This document shows positions 14,963 to 23,251 of a DNA stretch of 43,807 bases, piece by piece. The stretch lies in contig NZ_JARKMR010000003.1 in the NCBI RefSeq assembly GCF_029350975.1, positions 1 to 43,807 on the forward strand, given 5' to 3'. Every line of letters starts with the position of its first letter. Position 1 is the first letter of the stretch. The position numbers and the translations under genes were made by a program. The stretch comes from Maribacter zhoushanensis. Its GTDB lineage: Bacteria; Bacteroidota; Bacteroidia; Flavobacteriales; Flavobacteriaceae. The notes beneath the pieces were generated by a model. It was not told the origin of the DNA and did not search any database. It saw nothing but the letters and a program-made list of their open reading frames with translations.

Positions 14963-15153
14963 GATAAGATATTTTAGTTCTGATTTGTATGGTATGACTA
15001 AGGTATTAAAAACGTAGTAGCTAGTAAAACTTTCCACAGAGCACAATTAAGGCATACAAACAGATAAAACTTTTTACTTAATACTATTTTGCAGCCAACA
15101 ATCAACTAAATCCCTAACTTGCAGGTGCTTCATTAAGCAAATCGTTTACAATT

Positions 15154-15693
15154 ATGATAAATAATGAAATCAATACCATTTGGTTAGACCTTAATGAGGA
15201 ATTGTATCATTTTATTCTAGGTAAAGTAAAAGATGAGCAACAGGCAAAAGATCTTCATCAAGATGTGTTCTTAAAGATACAGACCAAAATTCATCAACTG
15301 CAGCACACGTCTAAACTGACATCTTGGGTATATCAGATTACGCGAAATACGATTATAGACTATTTTAGAAAGCAACAAAATCCTACTGTTGATGTGGTAG
15401 ATTTTGATATGCCAGAGAAAGAAGCCCATGATTTTGATTATTCTAAATTGACCAATTGCATCAATCAGAAAATAGGTGAGTTATCTGCCCAACATAAAGA
15501 AGCTATTGTCTTGACTACATTTCAAGAATATTCTCAAAAAGAGCTGGCAAAGCATTTGAACATATCGTATTCGGGCACAAAATCAAGAGTTCAAAAAGCT
15601 AGGGAAATTTTAAAAGTTCAGTTGCTTTCTTGCCCCAATGTAGCCTCTGACCCATCAGGTAAATTACTTGATTTTGAAAATAATGAAGAATAG
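15154..15693 (+). CDS. sigZ: ECF RNA polymerase sigma factor, SigZ-like
   Basis: A 179-aa ECF sigma factor. Region 2 is YHFILGKVKDEQQAKDLHQD followed by VFLKIQTKI and the -10 recognition helix WVYQITRNTIIDYFRK (about residues 67-82). Region 4 is LSAQHKEAIVLTTFQEYSQK with the helix-turn-helix LAKHLNISYSGTKSRVQKAR (about 129-148). The tail with a Cys (LLSCPNVASDPSGK) resembles SigZ proteins. No anti-sigma gene follows. The PhzF gene lies 53 bases downstream and may be co-transcribed. Confidence 0.88.
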   Translation: MINNEINTIWLDLNEELYHFILGKVKDEQQAKDLHQDVFLKIQTKIHQLQHTSKLTSWVYQITRNTIIDYFRKQQNPTVDVVDFDMPEKEAHDFDYSKLTNCINQKIGELSAQHKEAIVLTTFQEYSQKELAKHLNISYSGTKSRVQKAREILKVQLLSCPNVASDPSGKLLDFENNEE

Positions 15694-15746
15694 CTACGTC
15701 TTTTTCTAGTGTAGCACGTCTATCTATTATAAACCTTAATTAAGTT

Positions 15747-16634
15747 ATGATGGATAATCAAAAACAAGTTACCGTACAAATACTAAATGCTTTTACTGAA
15801 AATGATAAAGGCGGCAACCCTGCAGGTGTTGTATTGAATGCCGATGCTTTATCGCATGAAAATAAATTAACCATTGCCCAGAAAGTAGGACTTTCAGAAA
15901 CCGCGTTTATATCGCAATCTAAGACGGCAGATTATAAATTAGATTTCTACACACCCACCAAGCAAATAGCACATTGTGGGCACGCCACCGTTGCCGCTTT
16001 CTCCTATTTAAAACAATTGGGATTATTAAAGTCTAATTCTTCTTCTAAAGAGACCATAGACGGAAATAGAAAAATAGAAATACAAGACGATTTAGCATTT
16101 ATGGAGCAAACGGCTCCCTCGTATATAGATGTATCAGAGAAAAAGAATGCTATTTTGAATTCCTTAGGATTGAGCAAAAAAGACCTTTTGCCCAATGCAC
16201 CAATGCAAGTGGTCAATACAGGAAATTCCTTTCTGTTGATTCCCGTGAAAGATGCAAAGACCTTAGAAGATATTTCGCCAGATTTTGATGACATAGAGAG
16301 TATCAGTGAGGCATATGATTTAATAGGGTATTATATATTCACCACTGATACCACAGCAGAGATTGACGCCACTGCCAGAATGTTTGCACCACGTTATGGC
16401 ATCCTTGAAGAAGCAGGTACAGGAATGGCCGCAGGTCCGTTAGCAAGTTATTTGTTTCATGTGTTGCAGTTAAAGAAAACCACGTTTAAAATTCAGCAAG
16501 GCAAATACATGAGTCCGCCATCTTCAAGTGTTATTGAAGTACAATTGCAAGTGAAAAATGAGCATATAACCGGATTAATGGCTGGTGGTAAAGGGGTAGT
16601 AGCAGCGCAGGTTGAAATTGATTTTACTGAATAA
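15747..16634 (+). CDS. PhzF family isomerase-like protein
   Basis: A 295-aa protein of the PhzF/diaminopimelate-epimerase fold. Motifs visible are QILNAFTENDKGGNPAGVVL near the N-terminus, KVGLSETAFI with the catalytic Glu of PhzF, FYTPTKQIAHCGHATVAAFS, and MFAPRYGILEEAGTGMAAGP (about residues 211-230), the second phosphate-loop-like motif. Standalone PhzF relatives act on unknown small molecules; phenazine synthesis is not implied. ATGs at 15747 and 15750 are both possible. Confidence 0.9.
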   Translation: MMDNQKQVTVQILNAFTENDKGGNPAGVVLNADALSHENKLTIAQKVGLSETAFISQSKTADYKLDFYTPTKQIAHCGHATVAAFSYLKQLGLLKSNSSSKETIDGNRKIEIQDDLAFMEQTAPSYIDVSEKKNAILNSLGLSKKDLLPNAPMQVVNTGNSFLLIPVKDAKTLEDISPDFDDIESISEAYDLIGYYIFTTDTTAEIDATARMFAPRYGILEEAGTGMAAGPLASYLFHVLQLKKTTFKIQQGKYMSPPSSSVIEVQLQVKNEHITGLMAGGKGVVAAQVEIDFTE

Positions 16635-16787
16635 TGGTGAAATGGTGAAGACAACTATTGTCATTTTGAACGTCGTCCTAATGCTACTGTGCTAATACTT
16701 AACTTTTTAGTTTACCATTAATGATTCAGTATTGTTAAAGGCTGAAAACTTGAAGATTCAAGTTTAAATGTTAAACTTGTTATGTTT

Positions 16788-16865
16788 ATTTAGAATAAGT
16801 AAAAATAATTTGTGTGTGTCTAGGTGATGAATTAGATTTGACCTCTATTTAAAATAAATCTAAAT
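16788..16865 (+). promoter_or_regulatory. Imelysin-operon promoter with two Fur-box-like palindromes
   Basis: TTTG (16809-16812), 20 bases, TAGATTTG (16833-16840) is a perfect Bacteroidetes promoter. Box 1, ATTTAGA-ATAAG-TAAAAAT (16788-16806), lies just before the -33. Box 2, ATTTAAA-ATAAA-TCTAAAT (16847-16865), covers the expected transcription start. Both are 19-bp 7-5-7 inverted repeats, 5/7 and 6/7 matched. Their positions fit repression by Fur, inferred from the iron-related genes behind. Confidence 0.6.
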
Positions 16866-16873
16866 AAAATATA

Positions 16874-18037
16874 ATGAAAAGAGTTATTCTGGCGGTAGGT
16901 ATTATCGGTCTAACATTAGTAGGTTGTTCATCAGATGATGATTCAGCAGCAGAAGTTGTAATAGACAATTCTACCGAGGCATCAGCGGTAATAGAAAATT
17001 ATGCAGACTTGGTATTGGCTAATTATCAAGCTGCTTTAGTAGACGCAGAAGCTATGAATGTAGCTATACAAACTTTTGTTACAACACCAACAGAAGAAAA
17101 TTTTGAGGCAGCCAAAGAAGCTTGGTTGACTTCTAGAGAAAGCTATGGTCCTTCAGAGGCGTTTCGTTTTGCAAACGGACCTATAGATACGGGAGATACT
17201 GAAGAAATTGAAGGATATTTAAACTCTTGGCCTTTAGATGAGGCGTATATTGATTATGTAGAAGGTGATGAAACTGCAGGAATTGTAAATAATGCGGAAG
17301 ATTTTCCAATAATATCCAAAGAAATTTTAACTGGTGAGAACGGTAATGGTGGTGAAGAAAATGTTGCTATTGGTTACCATGCAATTGAATTTTTACTTTG
17401 GGGTCAAGATTTAACGGCACCTTCTGAAAATTTAGCTGGGCAAAGAGTATATACTGATTTTGTAGATGGTGGTACTGCTGCTAACCAAGATCGTAGAAGA
17501 GATTATTTAGCGGTAGTTGCTGATTTGTTGACAGATCATTTACAAGTTGTAATTGAGGAGTGGACAGGTGATTACAGATCAACTTTTCTGGCTTTAGACG
17601 AAGATGAAGCGTTGGATAATATGATCAGCAGTATTGCAGAGCTATCAAGAAGCGAATTAGCTATTGAGCGTATGGCCGTAGCATTACAAAACCAAGACCA
17701 AGAAGATGAGCATTCTTGTTTCAGTGATAATACAGACAGGGATATTAGGTTGAACTTGGCAGGTATCGTAAATGTATATACCGGAGCATATGGTAATGTT
17801 AGCGGTAGTTCTATACAAGACTTGGTAGAAGAAGCAGATGCTGATTTAGCTTCAGAGTTAGATGCTTTGTTGGCTACAGCGGTTGCAGATGTAGATGCAA
17901 CATTGGATCCTTTTGATTTGGCGATCGTTGATGGCGAATCTAGTGTAGAAGGAGCAAAAGTACAAACAGCCGTACAGGCATTGGTTGCTTTTGGCGATAA
18001 GCTTTTAGAAGCTAAAGTTGCTTTGGATATCGATTAA
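16874..18037 (+). CDS. Imelysin family lipoprotein with intact GxHxxE motif
   Basis: A 387-aa protein. The lipoprotein signal MKRVILAVGIIGLTLVGCSS places the lipidated Cys at residue 18. The imelysin (M75-like) domain shows WLTSRESYGPSEAFRFANGP, LNSWPLDEAYIDYV and the metal-binding GYHAIEFLLWGQDL (about residues 168-181). Imelysins in iron operons are thought to bind iron or haem-linked ligands at the cell surface or periplasm rather than act as proteases. It is first in an operon with a di-haem oxidoreductase and a second imelysin. The promoter carries Fur-like boxes. Confidence 0.92.
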   Translation: MKRVILAVGIIGLTLVGCSSDDDSAAEVVIDNSTEASAVIENYADLVLANYQAALVDAEAMNVAIQTFVTTPTEENFEAAKEAWLTSRESYGPSEAFRFANGPIDTGDTEEIEGYLNSWPLDEAYIDYVEGDETAGIVNNAEDFPIISKEILTGENGNGGEENVAIGYHAIEFLLWGQDLTAPSENLAGQRVYTDFVDGGTAANQDRRRDYLAVVADLLTDHLQVVIEEWTGDYRSTFLALDEDEALDNMISSIAELSRSELAIERMAVALQNQDQEDEHSCFSDNTDRDIRLNLAGIVNVYTGAYGNVSGSSIQDLVEEADADLASELDALLATAVADVDATLDPFDLAIVDGESSVEGAKVQTAVQALVAFGDKLLEAKVALDID

Positions 18038-18105
18038 ATATAAAGTAATGCACTTCTTGTATAATGGATTGTGTTAAGCGGTCCTGTTTAACGGAATAGT
18101 AAATT

Positions 18106-18133
18106 AAAACTGGATTTTTTAAAATCCAGTTTT
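18106..18133. terminator. Hairpin between imelysin 1 and the di-haem gene
   Basis: Perfect 13-bp stem AAAACTGGATTTT/AAAATCCAGTTTT with a TT loop, followed by TGTTGTTAT. The downstream genes have no clear promoter of their own, so this may be a leaky terminator that lowers expression of the rest of the operon. Confidence 0.65.
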
Positions 18134-18146
18134 GTTGTTATATAAA

Positions 18147-19541
18147 ATGAACAGAATTTCAATAACGTTTTTATGTCTGCTGCTTATTATTGTTGCCTCT
18201 TGTGGTAAAGATGAGGTAATTATTCCCTTAATGGCAGAGGAAGGAGAAGAACTATCCGGTGGTTCTACATCATCAAGTAATTTTTCTGCAGAAGCCTTTG
18301 GTTTTGCTTCCCCAGATCTTACGTTCGATGAACGTGTAACCTTTGGGGTGGGCAATTCTCTTTTTAATCAAAGTTGGGTAACCGCACCGGCATCTACAAC
18401 CGCAAGAGATGGTCTAGGTCCTTTTTTCAATGCAAGAAATTGTTCTGGGTGCCATTTTAAAGATGGTAGAGGGCGTCCTCCAGAGTATGATGGTGAGTTT
18501 TCAACCGGTCTTTTGCTACGCTTGGGTATTTTACAAACTAATGAAAACGGCGAAAATATTGGTGATCCCATATATGGTACTCAATTTCAAGACAATTCTA
18601 TTTTAAGCGTTGATAAAGAAGGTACGATCATTGTTACCTATACTCCTTTAGTAGAAACCTATGCAGATGGTACCGAGGTAGCTTTGCAAATGCCAGAATA
18701 TTCATTTACTGGTCTAAGTTATGGTGGTTTAAGTGCCTTAACAAGAATATCGCCCAGAGTAGCCAATCAAATGATTGGTTTGGGGCTGTTAGATGCTATA
18801 CCAGAAGCAACCTTATTAAGTTATGCCGACCCTAATGATACCGATAACGATGGTATTTCGGGGAAAACCAATCAAGTCTACGATGTTGAAACGGGAACTA
18901 AGGTGATAGGTCGTTTTGGTTGGAAAGCCAATCAACCTAATATAAAACAACAAGTAGCGGCTGCATTTTCTGGAGACTTGGGTATAACGTCATCACTTTT
19001 TCCTAATGAAAACTGTCCCGATCCTTTAGATTGTAATGATTATCCCAACGGGGGCACACCAGAAATACCGGATGATAACTTAGAAAACGTCACTTTTTAC
19101 GCGGCTTCGCTATCGGTGCCTGAAAGAAGAGATGTTGACGATCAAGATGTTTTAGAAGGTAAAGAGTTGTTCGTAAGCATAGACTGTGCTAAATGCCACA
19201 TACCAAAACTAGAGACCGGTGTATATGAAATAGAGGCATTGGCAAACCAGACCATTCGCCCTTATACAGATTTATTGTTGCATGATATGGGAGATGGGCT
19301 AGCTGACGGTCTACCCGATTTTGATGCAAACGGTAATGAATGGAGAACACCGCCATTGTGGGGTATAGGATTAATAGAAACAGTAAACGGTCATACCAAT
19401 CTATTGCATGATGGTAGGGCCAGAAATATAGAAGAGGCCATAGTATGGCACGGTGGTGAAGCTTTGGCTTCAAAAGATAAATTCAAGGAACTTTCTGCAG
19501 AAGAAAGAAATAAAATTATTCAGTTTTTAAATACACTTTAA
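18147..19541 (+). CDS. Di-haem oxidoreductase (DHOR) family lipoprotein
   Basis: 464 aa from the ATG at 18147. An upstream ATG at 18132 lies in the hairpin arm and was rejected. MNRISITFLCLLLIIVASCG is a lipoprotein signal. Two haem-c motifs are present, CSGCH (about residue 98) followed by FKDGRGRPP, and CAKCH (about residue 347) followed by IPKLETG. The C-terminal WRTPPLWGIGLIETV and LLHDGRARNIEEAIVWHGGE are family hallmarks. Such proteins sit beside imelysins in bacterial iron-uptake loci, probably oxidising or reducing the iron ligand. The stop is 4 bases from the next start. Confidence 0.92.
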   Translation: MNRISITFLCLLLIIVASCGKDEVIIPLMAEEGEELSGGSTSSSNFSAEAFGFASPDLTFDERVTFGVGNSLFNQSWVTAPASTTARDGLGPFFNARNCSGCHFKDGRGRPPEYDGEFSTGLLLRLGILQTNENGENIGDPIYGTQFQDNSILSVDKEGTIIVTYTPLVETYADGTEVALQMPEYSFTGLSYGGLSALTRISPRVANQMIGLGLLDAIPEATLLSYADPNDTDNDGISGKTNQVYDVETGTKVIGRFGWKANQPNIKQQVAAAFSGDLGITSSLFPNENCPDPLDCNDYPNGGTPEIPDDNLENVTFYAASLSVPERRDVDDQDVLEGKELFVSIDCAKCHIPKLETGVYEIEALANQTIRPYTDLLLHDMGDGLADGLPDFDANGNEWRTPPLWGIGLIETVNGHTNLLHDGRARNIEEAIVWHGGEALASKDKFKELSAEERNKIIQFLNTL

Positions 19542-19545
19542 GAAG

Positions 19546-20643
19546 ATGAAAAAGACAATAGTATGTATAGCATTGGTAGCGTTCGCATTCTCATGCGGTA
19601 ATGACGATAGTGTAACTAATGAAGAGCCCCAATCGTTACCTGTTGAAGAAGGGCGTAGCCAGCAAATATCAGATGTATATGATTATCAGATTAAGGTAAA
19701 TCAAGCAGCACATGTGGCGGTTTTAAACAATTTGGTAACACAAAGTTTGGTCTTTGAGGAAACAGCTACTGAAACTGAGCTATTAGCTTTACAAGATGCT
19801 TGGAAAACAGCTTTTTTAAATTGGAAAAGTAATGAGGTATTTAACCTAGGTGCCATTCAGAGTTCATTTATACATACTAGAATCAATCAATGGCCAACCA
19901 ATTACGAGGCATTGGAAGAAAATATTGCAAGCGAAGAAACGCTGAACAATGATTTTGTATCTAGTGTAGGGGCAAATACTAAAGGGTACAGTGCCATTGA
20001 ATATTTGTTATTTCATGAAACCAATGCTGTAATACTTACCGAATTAACAACAGGTGAAAATGCCGAAAGGCGCATGCAGTACTTATTGGCACTGATAGAA
20101 AATTTAGCGGAACAAGCAGAATTTTTACAAACGTTTTGGGAAGGTGTAGAACCTAGTTTTAAGAGTAATTTAGAGACCGGTGTCAATGGAAGTCAAAACC
20201 AAGTGGTCAATGCAATTATTGCCTCATTAGAGGCTATGAAGGGTACTAAAATAGAAGAAGCGCTAAATGCCGAAACTGATGGCGAAACTTATTTTGAGGC
20301 ATATAGGAGCAGAACCAGTAAAGAAGCCTTGATTGTTAACCTAAATACGTTGTACAAAAGCTATTTGGGTGCATATGAAGCCCAAACAGGTTTTGGTCTA
20401 GATGATTATTTAATAGAGGTATTGAACAGGCCAGATTTAGACATTGCGTTGCAAGAAGCTTTTGTAGTTGCTATGAGCGATTTAGAGGCTATTGACGGAG
20501 CAATTGAAGATACTTTGGTGACAGATGTTGCGGCACTTGAGACCCTTAGAACAGATTTACAAACAATTATTGGTTTGTTTAAGACAGATTTTTCAAGCGC
20601 GGCCAATATAGTGGTTACCTTTAACGATACAGATGGAGATTAA
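19546..20643 (+). CDS. Second imelysin-like lipoprotein, His of GxHxxE replaced by Ser
   Basis: A 365-aa lipoprotein with signal MKKTIVCIALVAFAFSCGND (Cys17). The imelysin-like domain has WKTAFLNWKSNEVFNLGAIQ, INQWPTNYEALEENI and KGYSAIEYLLFHETN, where the expected His of GxHxxE is Ser. Otherwise the fold elements align in order with the first imelysin. This suggests a partner role with altered or lost metal binding, as in the subgroup of imelysin-like proteins lacking this His. It follows the di-haem gene by 4 bases and is ended by a strong hairpin. Confidence 0.88.
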   Translation: MKKTIVCIALVAFAFSCGNDDSVTNEEPQSLPVEEGRSQQISDVYDYQIKVNQAAHVAVLNNLVTQSLVFEETATETELLALQDAWKTAFLNWKSNEVFNLGAIQSSFIHTRINQWPTNYEALEENIASEETLNNDFVSSVGANTKGYSAIEYLLFHETNAVILTELTTGENAERRMQYLLALIENLAEQAEFLQTFWEGVEPSFKSNLETGVNGSQNQVVNAIIASLEAMKGTKIEEALNAETDGETYFEAYRSRTSKEALIVNLNTLYKSYLGAYEAQTGFGLDDYLIEVLNRPDLDIALQEAFVVAMSDLEAIDGAIEDTLVTDVAALETLRTDLQTIIGLFKTDFSSAANIVVTFNDTDGD

Positions 20644-20699
20644 ATAGTACAGGTAAATAAGTTAAGGCTTGTTACATCATAAGTACAGCAATTATAATT

Positions 20700-20748
20700 A
20701 AGGTTAAAAGCAACTTTTCATTACTAAGTTCTTTTAACCTTGTTTGTT
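20700..20748 (+). terminator. Intrinsic terminator of the imelysin operon
   Basis: Stem AAGGTTAAAAG (from 20700) with CTTTTAACCTT, plus inner AACTT/AAGTT pairs, followed by GTTTGTTTTT. Confidence 0.85.
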
Positions 20749-21109
20749 TTTAATTTAACCCACTTCATAATTACGATTTCAAAATTGAATGTTGTTTCTG
20801 AATTTCCTACTTTATAAATAGCTGATTCATGTACCAAATAAGATGGATGATGTAGTTCTCAGTTACCGTTTTTAAATACCGTGATTACCCTATTTCCTTA
20901 TTACATTTTAGGTAGCATTTTGAGTTTTTAATATCATATCTCGTAATGTTTCCTTCTCTTTTTACGGTTATCCGTAATGCTACATTGAAGAAAAATACTA
21001 CCTTTCTAGTCGGTTTTAAAACACTACTTCCCCTGCCGTTTTAAAGTTTTAGTATTCAACATGTTGTTGTGTTCAATTCAAAAAAATATTATTAAAACTA
21101 AAATAGTAA
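20749..21109. other. Non-coding leader region before the Gabija-like pair
   Basis: About 360 AT-rich bases with no convincing frame. A small perfect palindrome, TTACGG-TTAT-CCGTAA (20962-20977), is the only clear structure, with a second CGTAATG at 20942-20948. No TAnnTTTG box was found, so how the defence genes are transcribed is unclear. Confidence 0.5.
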
Positions 21110-23251
21110 ATGTATTTATCTAAAATTTATATAAATAATTTCAGAAACTTTAAGAACAAAGAAATTGAATTTAATGATGGTGTAAATGTAATAATTGGAC
21201 ACAATAATGCTGGAAAAACTAATTTAGTTAAAGCTTTATCATTAGTAGTGGATAACGATAGACCAAAACGATTGAATATAGATGACTTTAATAAGAATGT
21301 AACTTTAGACGAGCTTAAAAAAAATCCGCCTAAGATTAGTATATCTGTTACTATAACTAAAGGCGAAGAAGAAACTTCTGATGATTTAGTAACAATCTCT
21401 AATTGGTTAACAAAACTAGATAATTCATATGAGGCTTTATTAACTTATGAGTTTTTTTTACCTGAAAAACAAAGAGAAAAATATATAAAAGCGTTATCCT
21501 CAATAACAGATAAAACACCTATCGGAATTAACAAAGCTTGGAAATTAATAAAACATGAATTTATAAGATTTTATGGATATAAAATTTGGGGTGGAGAAAT
21601 ATTAAATCAAGCCACGGCTGATTCAGAATCATTACAAAAATTTGATTTTCAATTTTTAGACGCTATTCGTGATGTAGAGAGAGATATGTTAACAGGTCGT
21701 AATACTCTTTTAAGAGAAGTCTTTGATTTCTTTATAGATTACGAAATTAAAATTGATGAACGAAAGACTCGAGAAGTAAAACATGCTGAAATTAAAGCAA
21801 AAAAAGAATTATTTTCAGAACAAGCAGATGTTCTAATAAAAAACTTGGGGGATAGAATAGAGAACGGAAAACAAGAAATTCTTTCATATGCCAATAAAAC
21901 AGGTGCATCTTTCTATAACGCAACTCCTACTTTTGAAGGGAGTATCTCCGAAAATGAAATGTATTCGGTATTAAAACTTATTGTAGAATATAAATCAGGT
22001 ATTAAGATTCCTGCAACTCATAATGGATTAGGTTATAATAATTTAATTTTTATGTCTTTACTACTTGCAAAGATGCAGGTTAATGCAGATGTTGACTATT
22101 TAGATAGTAATGCAAAGGTATTTACAACTCTTGCTATTGAAGAGCCTGAAGCGCACCTTCACCCTGCAATGCAGTATAAGTTTCTTAAATTTTTAAATGA
22201 AAATAAAAAAGAAAAAAAAGTACGTCAAATATTTGTAACTACTCATTCGACACATATTACTTCAGCAGTTTCCTTAGATGAAATTATTTGTCTTCATAAT
22301 GAAAATGGAGAAACATCTATAGGTTACCCTAATAAAGTATTTCCTGTAGACAAGAATAAAAAATATGTTCAACGTTTTTTGGATGCAACAAAATCCGATA
22401 TGCTTTTTGCTCCAAAAATTATTTTTGTTGAAGGATTAGCAGAGCAATTATTAATGTCTCTTTTTGCTAAATACTATAATATACAATCAGAAAAAGAATT
22501 CAATTTAAAACAAGAAACAGAACCAACAGATGAAATATATTCTTCTAAAACTATAGAAGATAACCATATCGCTATTATAAATGTAAACGGAAGATATTTT
22601 GAGCATTTCCTGTATTTATTTGATAAAAATCAACCAAATACCATTCATAAAAAAATTGCTTGTTTAACAGACAAAGACCCAACTTCAAAATTAAAAACAG
22701 AATCTAAGTATCGTAAATGCTATCCATTTGAATACTTGCAAGATTTAACTTTGAATGACTATAAAGATAACTCAACTGATAATATCACAAAATATCAAAC
22801 TCACCCTAATATTCGATTTTTTAGTCAAGATCCAAATCAAGGAAAAACATTTGAATATGACCTTGTACTTTTTAATCCAAGTCTGAAATTACTGATAACG
22901 GAATCTATGAGTAATACTACTCAAATAGAAAGTTTAATGAACCTATATAAGGATAACACAAAAGGGGTCTCAGATTTTTTAGAAATACTTACTTATGGTT
23001 CTGACACAAATCCTAACAAACAAAACATTGCAATTAGAGATGGTATAAATAGTTCTAATTGGACAAATGATGATGATAAAAAGAAAGCCATTATCGCATC
23101 AAGATATTTAATTTCCATAGGAAAAGGTGAAAATGCTTTAGAATTAGCATATATATTAGAAGATAATTTAAATAAATTCGGCACAGCTGAATATATCGAA
23201 TTTACAGTTCCAACTTATATTAAAGAAACAATAAATTGGATATGTCAATAA
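21110..23251 (+). CDS. gajA: GajA-like OLD-family ATPase-TOPRIM nuclease (Gabija)
   Basis: A 713-aa protein. The N-terminal ABC-type ATPase has Walker A GHNNAGKT (residues 30-37), Walker B TLAIEEPEAHLHP (about 342-354), and the switch His in VTTHSTHITSAV. The C-terminal TOPRIM domain has FVEGLAEQLL (about 440-449) and the DxD-type LTDKDPT (about 522-528). OLD-TOPRIM proteins paired with a UvrD-like helicase are the Gabija anti-phage system, where GajA nicks DNA when nucleotides are depleted. It is longer than the reference GajA (a little under 600 aa), with extra sequence in the coiled-coil part and at the C-terminus. The gene overlaps the helicase gene by 10 bases. The base composition is more AT-rich than the flanking genes. 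Confidence 0.88.
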   Translation: MYLSKIYINNFRNFKNKEIEFNDGVNVIIGHNNAGKTNLVKALSLVVDNDRPKRLNIDDFNKNVTLDELKKNPPKISISVTITKGEEETSDDLVTISNWLTKLDNSYEALLTYEFFLPEKQREKYIKALSSITDKTPIGINKAWKLIKHEFIRFYGYKIWGGEILNQATADSESLQKFDFQFLDAIRDVERDMLTGRNTLLREVFDFFIDYEIKIDERKTREVKHAEIKAKKELFSEQADVLIKNLGDRIENGKQEILSYANKTGASFYNATPTFEGSISENEMYSVLKLIVEYKSGIKIPATHNGLGYNNLIFMSLLLAKMQVNADVDYLDSNAKVFTTLAIEEPEAHLHPAMQYKFLKFLNENKKEKKVRQIFVTTHSTHITSAVSLDEIICLHNENGETSIGYPNKVFPVDKNKKYVQRFLDATKSDMLFAPKIIFVEGLAEQLLMSLFAKYYNIQSEKEFNLKQETEPTDEIYSSKTIEDNHIAIINVNGRYFEHFLYLFDKNQPNTIHKKIACLTDKDPTSKLKTESKYRKCYPFEYLQDLTLNDYKDNSTDNITKYQTHPNIRFFSQDPNQGKTFEYDLVLFNPSLKLLITESMSNTTQIESLMNLYKDNTKGVSDFLEILTYGSDTNPNKQNIAIRDGINSSNWTNDDDKKKAIIASRYLISIGKGENALELAYILEDNLNKFGTAEYIEFTVPTYIKETINWICQ

